From assembly GCA_050330095.1 (NCBI GenBank), contig JBHJOC010000064.1, positions 1 to 24,506 of the forward strand: a DNA stretch of 24,506 bases. The letters run 5' to 3'. Below are positions 1-8,003 of this stretch, in pieces. Below the pieces are notes generated by a model that was not told the origin of the DNA, ran no database searches, and saw only the letters and a program-made list of their open reading frames with translations. The position numbers and the translations under genes were made by a program. The stretch is from JBCBWG01 sp036804185. Lineage in GTDB: Bacteria; Pseudomonadota; Alphaproteobacteria; Rhizobiales; Hyphomicrobiaceae. Every line of letters starts with the position of its first letter. The first letter of the stretch is position 1.

Positions 1-202
1 GATCGAGCCCTCGAGACTTGCGCCGGTCGCAGTGGAGTGAAGGCCTGAGCCCGAGCGTACCCCCTCGCTTTCGGGGCCCGAGTCGCGGCAAGGATACGAG
101 GTGTGAGGCGCCGTCGAGGGGCTCGACTCCCGACGTGTGATCCCTCGCAGCCCTTCCCGCCAGCCTTGAACGCGGCGCGATCGCGGACACGTGTGAAGCT
201 CC

Positions 203-2056
203 ATGACCAAGCGTCCCCATATCCGGGAATTGTTGCCGCAGACAGTCAATCGGATCGCGGCCGGCGAGGTCGTTGAGCGCCCTGCGAGCGTGGTCAAGGA
301 GCTCGTCGAGAATGCGATCGATGCGGGCGCGCGCGCTATTGAGGTCGTTGCAGTCGACGGCGGCCTCTCGCTGATTCGCGTCACCGACGACGGATGCGGC
401 ATGACGGGCGACGATTTGGCCGTCGCGATCCGCCGTCACGCGACCAGCAAGCTGCCGGACGACGATCTCGTGCACATCCGCACGCTCGGCTTCAGGGGTG
501 AGGCGCTGCCGTCGATCGGTTCGATCGCTCGGCTTTCCATCCAGTCGCGCGCGGCTGGTGCGCCGGAGGCTCACGAAATCATCGTCGACTGCGGCTTGGT
601 TGCGCCGACGCGGCCGACGGCGCTCAACCGTGGCACGCGGATCGAAGTGCGTCGGCTGTTCTCGGCCACGCCGGCGCGGCTAAAGTTCATGAAGTCCGAG
701 CGGGCCGAGAACCTCGCGATCGCTGATGTCGTCAAGCGCCTCGCTATGGCGCATCCGAGCATCGCGTTCGAACTTGCGACGGGCGAGCGGACCAGTCTGC
801 GCCTGCCGGAATGCCGACCGGGTCCAGAGGCGCACCTTGAACGTCTCGCCCGGATCATGGGCCGCGATTTCCTCGCTGATGCGGTTGCCGTCGAAGCCGA
901 ACGTGATGGCGTGTCGATGCGCGGCTTTGCTGGCCTCGCGACCCTGAACCGCGGCGATCCCTCGATGCAGTTCCTGTTCGTGAATGGCCGGCCGGTTCGC
1001 GACAGGTTGCTAATGGCAGCGGTGAAGGCCGCGTATGGCGACCTGATCCCGAAAGGCCGCCACCCCTACGTCGCACTGTTCGTGACAATTGATCCTGCCG
1101 ATGTCGATGTGAACGTTCACCCGGCAAAAACCGAGGTTCGCTTTCGTGCACCGGGCTTCGTGCGCCAACTGATGTCTGGCGCCCTGCGCCATGGGCTCGA
1201 AGCAGCCGGTTTCCGCGCGACGGCGACGGGGCGGACTGACGCCATCGATATGCTGAGCCGCGGCCGGTCGCCAGCGACGCCCGACATCTCGGGCGACAGC
1301 TCGGGTGGGGTTGACCACCGATCACCACTGCCCGGAGGTTTGGCCGAGCGTGCGCAGGCGCCGCTGGTGATGGACCTCGATCGACCAGCGGGCGGAGGCT
1401 TGGACCACGGCTTCGCCGCTGCCGAGGCGTATGGACCAGTCGAGCCCCGAGGAATTGCGCCGGACGCGAGCGCACACGTCCCGCTCGGCATCGCGCGTGC
1501 CCAGCTCCACGCGACTTACATCGTCGCCGAGAGTGAGACGTCGGTCATCATCGTCGATCAACACGCGGCACACGAGCGTATCGTGTTCGAGCGGGTCAAG
1601 GCTCAGCTTGCGGCCGGTGGGGTGGCACGCCAGGGTCTGCTGATCCCGGAGATCATCACACTGCAGGACGATGACCTTGCCGCCATTCTCGACGCGCGCT
1701 CGGAACTTGCCCGGCTCGGGCTCGTCATCGAACCTTTCGGGCTCGATGCGGTCCTGGTGCGCGAGGTGCCGGCTTTGCTTGGTGCCAACAGCACGGCGGG
1801 GCTCGTACGCGATCTCGCGGGGCGATGTCGTGAGTTCGAGGCGGGTGCGCTGCTGAGCGAGAAGCTTCACGACGTCTGTGCCACCATCGCCTGCCACGGT
1901 TCCGTGCGTGCCGGTCGCCGTTTGACGATCGAGGAGATGAACGCGCTGCTGCGGGACATGGAAGCGACGGTCGGGGCAGGGCAATGCAATCATGGCCGAC
2001 CGACCTATGTCGAACTGCCCCGATCTGATATTGAGCGTCTGTTCGAGCGGCGTTGA
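203..2056 (+). CDS. mutL: DNA mismatch repair protein MutL
   Basis: MutL couples mismatch recognition by MutS to strand incision. The N-terminal GHL ATPase is clear: the motif around E36-N37 (VENAIDAG), DDGCGM at 62-67 and GFRGEAL at 96-102. A low-complexity linker covers roughly residues 340-430. The C-terminal domain carries the metal-dependent endonuclease signature DQHA-x2-E-x4-E at D452-E463, plus the supporting ACHGSVR and C595-NHGRP motifs. From family knowledge, MutL proteins with these motifs nick DNA themselves and usually occur in organisms lacking MutH. The length of 617 aa is normal. The ATG at 203 begins a typical MutL N-terminus, although its RBS is weak. The next gene starts 87 bp downstream in the same direction. 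The identification is secure. Confidence 0.97.
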   Translation: MTKRPHIRELLPQTVNRIAAGEVVERPASVVKELVENAIDAGARAIEVVAVDGGLSLIRVTDDGCGMTGDDLAVAIRRHATSKLPDDDLVHIRTLGFRGEALPSIGSIARLSIQSRAAGAPEAHEIIVDCGLVAPTRPTALNRGTRIEVRRLFSATPARLKFMKSERAENLAIADVVKRLAMAHPSIAFELATGERTSLRLPECRPGPEAHLERLARIMGRDFLADAVAVEAERDGVSMRGFAGLATLNRGDPSMQFLFVNGRPVRDRLLMAAVKAAYGDLIPKGRHPYVALFVTIDPADVDVNVHPAKTEVRFRAPGFVRQLMSGALRHGLEAAGFRATATGRTDAIDMLSRGRSPATPDISGDSSGGVDHRSPLPGGLAERAQAPLVMDLDRPAGGGLDHGFAAAEAYGPVEPRGIAPDASAHVPLGIARAQLHATYIVAESETSVIIVDQHAAHERIVFERVKAQLAAGGVARQGLLIPEIITLQDDDLAAILDARSELARLGLVIEPFGLDAVLVREVPALLGANSTAGLVRDLAGRCREFEAGALLSEKLHDVCATIACHGSVRAGRRLTIEEMNALLRDMEATVGAGQCNHGRPTYVELPRSDIERLFERR

Positions 2057-2143
2057 GCCAGTCCAGGCTGGCGGCGTGGTCGTTTCGCCCGATCGTCGCG
2101 GGCCTTGTGCGGATTGGCAATGGCAGCCTGCAGTTTGAGCACC

Positions 2144-2620
2144 ATGATCCTCTACGTCGATGCTGATGCTTGTCCCGTGAAAGAGGAAGTCGTGCGCGTC
2201 GCGGATCGACACGCGCTCGCCGTTGCATTCGTCTCGAACGCCTACATGCGCTTGCCTGAAGGCCGAGACGTACAGCGCGTCATCGTTGGCGACGGGTCGG
2301 ATGCTGCCGACGACTGGATCGCGGAGGCGGTTACCAGCGCTGATATCGTCGTCACCCAGGACATCCTGCTCGCAGATCGCGTTCTCAAGGCTGGCGCGCA
2401 GGCCATCGGTCCAACCGGAAAGGCTTTCGATGCCACAAACATTGGGCTAGCGCTTGCGGTGCGCGACATTCGCCAGCATCTGCGCGAGACAGGGGAGGGC
2501 GGGTCTCACAATCCGCAGTTCACCAAGCGGGATAGATCGAGGTTCCTCGAAGCGCTCGAACATGCCGTGCAGAAGGCGAAGCGCGGGCGCGCAAACCGAT
2601 CGGAGGGTGGCGTACGATGA
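2144..2620 (+). CDS. YaiI/YqxD family (DUF188) protein
   Basis: This 158-aa protein belongs to the UPF0178/DUF188 family, which is thought to have a PIN-like nuclease fold; its cellular role is not established. Diagnostic segments are the N-terminal YVDADACPVK, which supplies the acidic cluster, a central VVTQDILLADR, and the C-terminal part containing GKAF and FTKRDRSRFLEAL. I chose the ATG at 2144 because the conserved family N-terminus (MILYVDADACP) begins exactly there. An upstream in-frame start at 2105 would add 13 residues that the family lacks. The stop overlaps the next ATG (ATGA at 2617-2620), which suggests translational coupling with the following membrane protein gene. Confidence 0.93.
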   Translation: MILYVDADACPVKEEVVRVADRHALAVAFVSNAYMRLPEGRDVQRVIVGDGSDAADDWIAEAVTSADIVVTQDILLADRVLKAGAQAIGPTGKAFDATNIGLALAVRDIRQHLRETGEGGSHNPQFTKRDRSRFLEALEHAVQKAKRGRANRSEGGVR

Positions 2621-3111
2621 ACCGGAAGCGGGGCGGATCGAGGGGCCGCGGCGCGGGCCGGCGCGGGCATGCGAGCCAGGAGGCGGTCTCGCACATGTTC
2701 CGCGCTGCCTGGGCCGCGCTCTTTGTTCTCCTCGTCGGGCCGTTCTTCGCGGCGCTGGCAACCCTTGTCTTGTTCGGCCTTGCGCTCGGATTCGGGATCG
2801 CGCCCGGTGACTTTGCCGGCAAGTCCCTCGCCGATGCTGGGGGACACGTTGCGCCGGTCGCCGTGATGGCGTTCGTCTGGTCGATCATTCCGGCGATCCT
2901 GGCCGCGACAGCCGTGTTCCTCGTGGTCTCGCGGAACGGGTCTGTGGGCATGCTGACGACCGCGGCCAGCGGCGTCGTCGCGTTCGCGCTTGGGGTCCTG
3001 ATCACGCCGATCCCCGTCGGAGGTTGGTTGCCATTGCTTTCATTCGTCGCGGGGCTTGTCGCGCTTGGTTGCCGCGAGGTGCTGATCGCGCGGCGCATTC
3101 TGGCCCGTTGA
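2617..3111 (+). CDS. Small four-helix membrane protein, function unknown
   Basis: I do not recognise this 164-aa protein. It has a basic Arg/Gly-rich N-terminal tail of about 26 residues, which should be cytoplasmic. Four hydrophobic segments follow, at roughly 30-57, 82-107, 112-131 and 135-152, so it is probably an inner-membrane protein. The ATG overlaps the stop of the DUF188 gene by four bases, pointing to coupled translation; an internal ATG at 2695 would remove the basic tail. The layout resembles the next gene: two helices, a charged turn (SRNG here, HRHG there), then two more helices. The two may therefore be distant paralogues. That is inferred from topology and not from clear sequence identity. 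Confidence 0.72.
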   Translation: MNRKRGGSRGRGAGRRGHASQEAVSHMFRAAWAALFVLLVGPFFAALATLVLFGLALGFGIAPGDFAGKSLADAGGHVAPVAVMAFVWSIIPAILAATAVFLVVSRNGSVGMLTTAASGVVAFALGVLITPIPVGGWLPLLSFVAGLVALGCREVLIARRILAR

Positions 3112-3129
3112 GTAGGGAGCGCGAGCCGC

Positions 3130-3678
3130 ATGGAAACCGCCGCCCATCCGCCTGCGCAGGGTACTGCGAAGCGGCGTTCGAGACCGATCATTGCTGGCGT
3201 GATGACCGCGATCCTCGCGCCTGTGATCGGTTGCGTGATCTTCTTTACGGCGGTGGGTGCTGCGTCGGCATTGTTCGACGCGTCGTATTCAACTTCGCGG
3301 GAGCGGATCGAAGCACTCTTGCTGGGTCCGGTGATGGGCGCGACCCTGAGCCCCTTCGCTCTCTTGATCTTCTCCCCCATGACAGCGGTGGCGGGGTTGA
3401 TTGTCGGCATTTGGATACACCGGCATGGCGCGATCAGCTATCGCGCGTGTGCTGCGATCGGCGCGGTGACGACTGCGATTGCAATGCCGATCGCTTACGG
3501 CGCCGATTTCGGCAGCGCAGCTGCAACACAGGTGACCGTGGATCGATTCTCGAACGCTTTGACGTCGATCCCCGTGATGGCAGCACTTGCCGCGGTGACG
3601 GCACTCGTGATGCGCTGGCTCGCAGGACGTATCGGAGTGGTTCGGCACGGCCCTCCTGCCTCACCGGAAGCGAACTGA
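3130..3678 (+). CDS. Small four-helix membrane protein, function unknown
   Basis: This 182-aa protein is not recognised. A polar, basic N-terminus of about 18 residues is followed by hydrophobic stretches at about 20-48, 66-95, 105-122 and 142-162, which suggests four transmembrane helices with both ends in the cytoplasm. The ATG at 3130 is preceded by AGGGAG at 3114-3119. It starts 18 bp after the previous membrane protein gene and ends 65 bp before ruvB, so all of them probably share a transcript. A long overlapping reading frame in another phase covers this gene and continues into ruvB, but only its ruvB part resembles a known protein. I infer that this frame is the real gene from its membrane-protein composition and RBS. 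Confidence 0.7.
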   Translation: METAAHPPAQGTAKRRSRPIIAGVMTAILAPVIGCVIFFTAVGAASALFDASYSTSRERIEALLLGPVMGATLSPFALLIFSPMTAVAGLIVGIWIHRHGAISYRACAAIGAVTTAIAMPIAYGADFGSAAATQVTVDRFSNALTSIPVMAALAAVTALVMRWLAGRIGVVRHGPPASPEAN

Positions 3679-3743
3679 CCACAGCACCAGTTCGTTGCGC
3701 CACCAACCTTGACGAGGCCCGCAAACGCTTCCACCAACGCTAC

Positions 3744-4781
3744 ATGAGCGATGACCGCCTGATCAGCTCCGCAAGACGCGACGGCGATGGCCTTGAGGCC
3801 TCGATCCGGCCGCAATCGCTCGACGACTTCACGGGTCAGGAGCAGGCGCGGGCGAACCTGCGTGTTTTCATTGAAGCTGCAAAGTCGCGTGGCGACGCTC
3901 TGGACCACGTCCTCTTTGTCGGGCCGCCGGGTCTCGGCAAAACGACGCTGGCGCAGATCATGGCTAAGGAGCTTGGCGTCGGCTTTCGCGCCACATCAGG
4001 GCCGGTGATCTCGAAGGCGGGCGACTTGGCGGCCTTGCTGACGAACCTCGAAGACCGCGATGTTCTTTTCATCGATGAGATCCACCGCTTGAGCCCGGCG
4101 GTCGAAGAAATTCTCTATCCCGCGATGGAGGATTTCCAACTCGACCTCATCATCGGCGAGGGGCCTGCGGCGCGGTCGGTACGGATCGACTTGGCGCGCT
4201 TCACGCTCGTTGCTGCCACAACCCGGGCCGGGCTTTTGACGACGCCGCTCAGAGATCGGTTCGGCATTCCGATCCGGCTCAATTTCTATACGGTCGACGA
4301 ACTCCAATCCGTTATTGAACGTGGCGCCCGCGTGCTTGGCGCGCCTATCCTCGCCGATGGTGCGCGCGAGATCGCAAAGCGCGCACGCGGGACACCGCGT
4401 ATCGCAGGGCGGCTGTTACGACGGGTTCGCGATTTTGCTGCGGTTGCGGGCGGGGCTGCCATTGATGCCACGATTGCGGATCGGGCGCTGCAAATGCTCG
4501 AAGTGGATGCAGCGGGTCTCGATGCCCTCGACCATCGGTATTTGCGCTGTATCGCTGTCGATTATGACGGGGGTCCTGTCGGCATTGAGACGATCTCGGC
4601 TGCGTTGTCGGAGCCGCGTGACGCGATCGAGGAAATCGTCGAACCATACTTACTTCAGCAAGGCTTCGTCGGGCGCACGCCGCGGGGCCGGGTGTTAACC
4701 CTTAAGGCTTATCGTCATCTCGGTTTGAGCGGACAGCCCAAGGTCTTCGACGCGCAAGCGACGCTGTTCGAACCGGAGTGA
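3744..4781 (+). CDS. ruvB: Holliday junction branch migration ATPase RuvB
   Basis: RuvB is the hexameric AAA+ motor that drives Holliday junction branch migration with RuvA and feeds junctions to RuvC. The 345-aa product contains Walker A GPPGLGKTT at residues 60-68, Walker B LFIDEIH with D111-E112, sensor-1 AATTRAG around 158-163, and the arginine-rich sensor-2 segment TPRIAGRLLRRVRD. The C-terminal winged-helix DNA-binding domain ends with GRTPRGRVLT. I placed the start at 3744 because MSDDRLIS matches the family N-terminus; the open frame runs much further upstream without similarity. No good RBS is visible. ruvC and ruvA, which normally sit directly upstream, are absent here: two small membrane protein genes occupy that position. 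Confidence 0.97.
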   Translation: MSDDRLISSARRDGDGLEASIRPQSLDDFTGQEQARANLRVFIEAAKSRGDALDHVLFVGPPGLGKTTLAQIMAKELGVGFRATSGPVISKAGDLAALLTNLEDRDVLFIDEIHRLSPAVEEILYPAMEDFQLDLIIGEGPAARSVRIDLARFTLVAATTRAGLLTTPLRDRFGIPIRLNFYTVDELQSVIERGARVLGAPILADGAREIAKRARGTPRIAGRLLRRVRDFAAVAGGAAIDATIADRALQMLEVDAAGLDALDHRYLRCIAVDYDGGPVGIETISAALSEPRDAIEEIVEPYLLQQGFVGRTPRGRVLTLKAYRHLGLSGQPKVFDAQATLFEPE

Positions 4782-4828
4782 AGGCCCCCGGCAAGTCCGA
4801 CGGTTCAATGTTCTGACAAAGGATGAGC

Positions 4829-5797
4829 ATGCTCAGTCGCCGCCATTTCTTGCAGGGCGTCACAGCGTTTGCCGCCTCTGGTCTCGGCCTCGGCGGCTAT
4901 GCCTTTGCGGTCGAGCCCAATCGCATGCGCGTTCAGACCTGGCGGGTGGAGATCGATCCTGCGCGATGGCCGCGGGGCCTCAGGCTTCGCATCGCGGTAC
5001 TCGCGGATCTGCATGCGGGCGGGCCCTGGATGACGGGTGATCGGATCGCTGCGATCGTCGCGCAAACGAACGACCTTGCCCCCGACATCGTGGTGCTGCT
5101 CGGCGACTACGTCGCGACCCATCGCTTTCTGAAGCCTCAGGTTCCGCACCATGTCTGGGCCGGGGCTCTCAGCCGCCTCGATGCGCCGCTCGGACGATAC
5201 GCGGTGCTTGGCAACCACGACTGGTGGGACTCACGTGCCGTCCAGGCGGCCATGCGCGGTCCGACGCCAGCTGGTGAAGCGTTGCGCGGTGCAGGGATCC
5301 CCGTGCTGGAAAACGATGCTCTGAGGCTCACGTGGAACGGCCATCCGTTCTGGCTGCTCGGTCTTGGCGACCAATGGGCCTTCTACGGTCAGGCCCGAGC
5401 GCGGGGTGGCCCGGCTCCAAGGGCATGGAGCGGCTATCAGGGTGTTGACGACCTGCCTGCGACCCTCGATCAAATCACAGATGACGCGCCGGCGATCCTG
5501 CTCGCCCATGAGCCCGACATCTTCCCGGACGTGCCTGATCGCGTGGCCCTGACGATTTCAGGGCACACGCACGGCGGGCAGGTGCAGTTTTTGGGCTGGG
5601 CCCCGATCGTGCCGTCCCGCTACCGGCAGCGCTACCTCTACGGGCTGATCACCGAGACCCAGGACGCCATTGAGGGCGCGCAGGCGCGACACATCGTGGT
5701 GTCGGCTGGGCTTGGTTGCTCCGGACTTCCCGTCCGCTTCGGCCGTCCGCCTGAGATCACGATCATCGAACTCGAGGCGACAGCTTTGAGTGCGTGA
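4829..5797 (+). CDS. Tat-exported metallophosphoesterase (YkuE/YaeI type)
   Basis: This calcineurin-like phosphoesterase has about 322 aa. The metal-binding motifs occur in order: D60-L-H62, GDY, GNHDWW, a histidine in AHEPD, and GHTHGGQ. The N-terminus MLSRRHFLQG followed by a short Ala/Gly hydrophobic stretch is a twin-arginine signal, so the folded enzyme should be exported to the periplasm. Related YkuE/YaeI proteins are metal-dependent phosphodiesterases; the substrate here is unknown. I prefer the ATG at 4829 over the one at 4823 because AAAGGA (4818-4823) then lies five bases upstream, whereas it overlaps the earlier ATG. It sits between ruvB and ybgC and may be cotranscribed with them. 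Confidence 0.88.
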   Translation: MLSRRHFLQGVTAFAASGLGLGGYAFAVEPNRMRVQTWRVEIDPARWPRGLRLRIAVLADLHAGGPWMTGDRIAAIVAQTNDLAPDIVVLLGDYVATHRFLKPQVPHHVWAGALSRLDAPLGRYAVLGNHDWWDSRAVQAAMRGPTPAGEALRGAGIPVLENDALRLTWNGHPFWLLGLGDQWAFYGQARARGGPAPRAWSGYQGVDDLPATLDQITDDAPAILLAHEPDIFPDVPDRVALTISGHTHGGQVQFLGWAPIVPSRYRQRYLYGLITETQDAIEGAQARHIVVSAGLGCSGLPVRFGRPPEITIIELEATALSA

Positions 5798-5825
5798 GGC
5801 TGACCGTCAAGGATCAGGGTTGGAC

Positions 5826-6305
5826 ATGGTCGCAGACGCTCGCTCGGACGCATGGCCTGATTTGGCTGGACGGCTCATCCGCACCGGCCAGGATGAGGTG
5901 CGCCACCTGCTGCCAATCCGCGTGTACTTCGAGGACACCGATTTTTCCGGCGTGGTCTATCACACGAGTTATCTCCGGTGGTGCGAGCGGGGCCGCTCCG
6001 ATTTCCTGCGCCTGCTCGGTAACGATCATCATGCTTTGCTGACCGGTGGCGAAGGTCGCGAGCCAGCAGCGTTTGTGGTCCGGCGCATGGCACTCGAGTA
6101 TCTGAAACCCGCGCGGATCGACGATGTTCTGGAAGTCAAAACCGAACTTAGCGGTCTCGGTGCGGCCAGTCTCGACCTCAACCAGAGAATTACCCGCGCT
6201 GGGGTGGTGCTGTTCGAGGCGCGGGTCACTGTTGTTCTCGTCTCGCAATCTGGCAAGCCGATGCGGATCGGCGCGTTGCTCCGCAATGCGCTCAGCGGTG
6301 CGTGA
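5826..6305 (+). CDS. ybgC: YbgC-type hotdog acyl-CoA thioesterase (Tol-Pal associated)
   Basis: YbgC is a cytoplasmic thioesterase of the 4-hydroxybenzoyl-CoA thioesterase type that is almost always encoded with the tol genes; in E. coli it associates with acyl carrier protein and phospholipid synthesis. The active-site region VYFEDTDFSGVVYHTSYLRW contains the catalytic Asp of the hotdog fold. The rest reads as a standard family member, with RMALEYLKPARIDD and a final LVSQSGKPMRI. The ATG at 5826 gives 159 aa and has AGGG six bases upstream. A GTG at 5790 would add 12 residues and overlap the phosphoesterase stop, so it is the alternative start. The distance to tolQ (about 420 bp) is unusually long. 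Confidence 0.92.
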   Translation: MVADARSDAWPDLAGRLIRTGQDEVRHLLPIRVYFEDTDFSGVVYHTSYLRWCERGRSDFLRLLGNDHHALLTGGEGREPAAFVVRRMALEYLKPARIDDVLEVKTELSGLGAASLDLNQRITRAGVVLFEARVTVVLVSQSGKPMRIGALLRNALSGA

Positions 6306-6724
6306 TCGGCTCCTGCGATCGGCAGCGGATCAGCAGCCACGTCCGAATTGCTCACGTGCTGCAAATGACGCCGCAAATGAGCCGCAAAAGCACGGCAACT
6401 GCGGCCGTGAACCACAGTCCGAACGACGTCACCACGGGTTCATGGCCGCTTGCCTGGCGGTGGGCGCCGGGCGGTGGCTGGTGCTGTGTCCGAGCGTTCG
6501 GCGGGCGTGCCATAAAGTCGCGATCGGCCGGATTGGAACTTACGTGCTGCGCAGGAGTTGAATTCGCGCGTCTGTTATGACTTCGGATTGCGCTTCGCGC
6601 GCGAGTTGGGCTTTGCGCTCCGCGCATGACCGTCTTCGCGCTCCGCGTATCGGCCAATTTGCGTTTGCGCTCCGCGCATCACTGTATTCGCGTTTGCGCT
6701 CTGCGCATGGGGGGACAACAGTCA
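6306..6724 (+). other. Long non-coding spacer between ybgC and tolQ
   Basis: No convincing gene lies in this 419-bp spacer; the short open frames on both strands have no recognisable content. The first half contains a small near-tandem of GCAAATGA (6361-6368 and 6373-6380, with a degenerate third copy at 6384). The second half carries the hairpin-repeat cluster annotated separately. Because tolQ follows directly, its promoter and leader must lie here unless it is read from ybgC, but I cannot identify convincing -35/-10 boxes. Confidence 0.6.
6588..6708 (+). repeat. Cluster of short hairpin-forming direct repeats upstream of tolQ
   Basis: Four clear copies of a 16-base unit, consensus TTTGCGCTCCGCGCAT, start at 6612, 6635, 6664 and 6693. 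A diverged copy (TTGCGCTTCGCGCG) starts at 6588. Each unit contains TGCGC-TCC-GCGCA or a variant, an inverted repeat with five-base arms. Spacing between the last three copies is exactly 29 bases. The final copy ends 16 bases before the tolQ ATG at 6725, with GGGGGA in between. Possible roles are an RNA structure in the tolQ leader, protein-binding iterons, or a local REP-like expansion. The sequence does not choose between these. Confidence 0.7.
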
Positions 6725-7438
6725 ATGGGTTCTCAGGTTCTCACGGGCGCGCTCGGCGGTGGCCACGGCAGCATGGCGTTCGTCGACCTGTTCATGCAGG
6801 CCGACATCGTCGTCAAGACCGTCATGATCGGTCTTGTGGTGGCCTCGATCTGGTCTTGGGCGATCATCATCGAAAAGCTTTATGCGTTCCGCAGGGCGCG
6901 GATCGAGGCCGATCGCTTCGAGCAGCAGTTCTGGTCTGGCCAGTCCCTCGATGACCTTTACAACACCATGTCACGAGGTCGCGCGATCTCGATGGCGGCA
7001 CTGTTCGTGGCGGCCATGCGGGAGTGGAAGCGGTCTGTGGAAGGCTCGATCCGCGCGCTCGGCGGGATTCAGCTTCGCGTCGAGAAGGTGATGGACGTGA
7101 CGATCAGCCGCGAGATGGAGCGGCTGGAGCGGCGGCTGCTCTTTCTTGCGACGGTTGGTTCAACGGCGCCGTTCGTTGGGCTCTTTGGAACTGTCTGGGG
7201 CATCATGACGAGCTTCCAGGCGATTGCGATTTCCAAGAACACGTCGCTTGCCGTCGTCGCGCCTGGGATCGCAGAAGCCCTTCTTGCGACAGCGATTGGG
7301 CTCGTCGCCGCAATTCCGGCCGTGGTTTTCTACAATAAGTTCTCGGCGGATGCAGCGCGACTGAGCCAGCGGCTCGAGGCGTTCTCCGACGAGTTCTCGG
7401 CGATCGTGTCACGCCAGATCGACAGCCGGGCCGCGTGA
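6725..7438 (+). CDS. tolQ: Tol-Pal system proton channel subunit TolQ
   Basis: TolQ forms, with TolR, the inner-membrane proton channel that energises TolA (MotA/TolQ/ExbB family). From the ATG at 6725 the product is 237 aa, the usual length. It has an N-terminal transmembrane helix (VVKTVMIGLVVASIWSWAII), a cytoplasmic loop, and the conserved two-helix core: GSTAPFVGLFGTVWGIM followed by GIAEALLATAIGLVAAIPAV. Earlier in-frame starts at 6626 and 6707 lie inside the upstream repeat cluster and would add residues translated from the repeats, so I rejected them. GGGGGA at 6709-6714 serves as a somewhat distant RBS. tolR follows after 97 bp. Confidence 0.96.
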   Translation: MGSQVLTGALGGGHGSMAFVDLFMQADIVVKTVMIGLVVASIWSWAIIIEKLYAFRRARIEADRFEQQFWSGQSLDDLYNTMSRGRAISMAALFVAAMREWKRSVEGSIRALGGIQLRVEKVMDVTISREMERLERRLLFLATVGSTAPFVGLFGTVWGIMTSFQAIAISKNTSLAVVAPGIAEALLATAIGLVAAIPAVVFYNKFSADAARLSQRLEAFSDEFSAIVSRQIDSRAA

Positions 7439-7535
7439 GGCATCGGTGAACGCTGAAGGCCGACGGGGCAGTCGCAAGATTGGTGCAGACCACACGAACA
7501 AGACCACGTAGCCAAGAACAAGTGGGCCTCAAGAC

Positions 7536-8000
7536 ATGGGCATGAACATCAGCACCGGGACTGGTCGGGGCGGCCGGCGGCGGCGGGCGACACGGGCGCC
7601 CATGAGCGAGATCAACGTCACGCCGTTTGTGGACGTGATGCTTGTTCTGTTGATCCTTTTCATGGTCGCAGCCCCGTTGCTCACGTCCGGCGTGCCGCTT
7701 GAACTGCCTGAGGCAACCGGCGCGCCGATCGAGACCCAGAACCAGGAGCCCCTGGTTGTGTCGGTCACGGGCACGGGACAAGTGTTCCTTGGGGAAGAGG
7801 ACCAGACCCCAATCGCGCTCGACGAACTCGGACCGAAGCTTCAGGCGGTGGCCCAGGCGCGCGGCGGTAGCGACGAACCAATCTTCGTTCGCGGCGACAG
7901 GTCCGTCACTTATGGCGCCGTTGCGCAGGTGATGGCGAGGATTAAGGCTGCCGGCTTCAGGAAACTGTCGCTGGTGACGGAGGTCGAGCAGGGGGGCTGA
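7536..8000 (+). CDS. tolR: Tol-Pal system proton channel subunit TolR
   Basis: TolR (ExbD family) is the single-span partner of TolQ. The product has 154 aa: a Gly/Arg-rich cytoplasmic N-terminus, one transmembrane helix beginning in SEINVTPFVDVMLVLLILFM, and a periplasmic domain ending in KAAGFRKLSLVTEVEQGG. D33 in the helix is the conserved proton-carrying aspartate. The start could be either ATG at 7536 or 7542; no strong RBS decides. A run of G at the very end of the gene (7991-7996) forms the RBS of tolA, so the two are tightly coupled. Confidence 0.96.
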   Translation: MGMNISTGTGRGGRRRRATRAPMSEINVTPFVDVMLVLLILFMVAAPLLTSGVPLELPEATGAPIETQNQEPLVVSVTGTGQVFLGEEDQTPIALDELGPKLQAVAQARGGSDEPIFVRGDRSVTYGAVAQVMARIKAAGFRKLSLVTEVEQGG

Positions 8001-8003
8001 CGC

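Noticed and set aside
1..202. Possible tail of an upstream gene and a hairpin (GTCGAG/CTCGAC at 113-127) before mutL
   Set aside because: All three forward frames close early with too few codons to identify, and the hairpin has no T-run, so neither a partial gene nor a terminator could be supported.
855..2228. Long minus-strand open frames opposite mutL
   Set aside because: They are shadows of the GC-rich codon bias of mutL, with no recognisable protein content or RBS.
3024..3743. Long open frame reaching 240 codons upstream of ruvB in the same phase
   Set aside because: The translated part before 3744 is low-complexity and unlike RuvB. It overlaps a membrane protein gene with a better RBS and composition.
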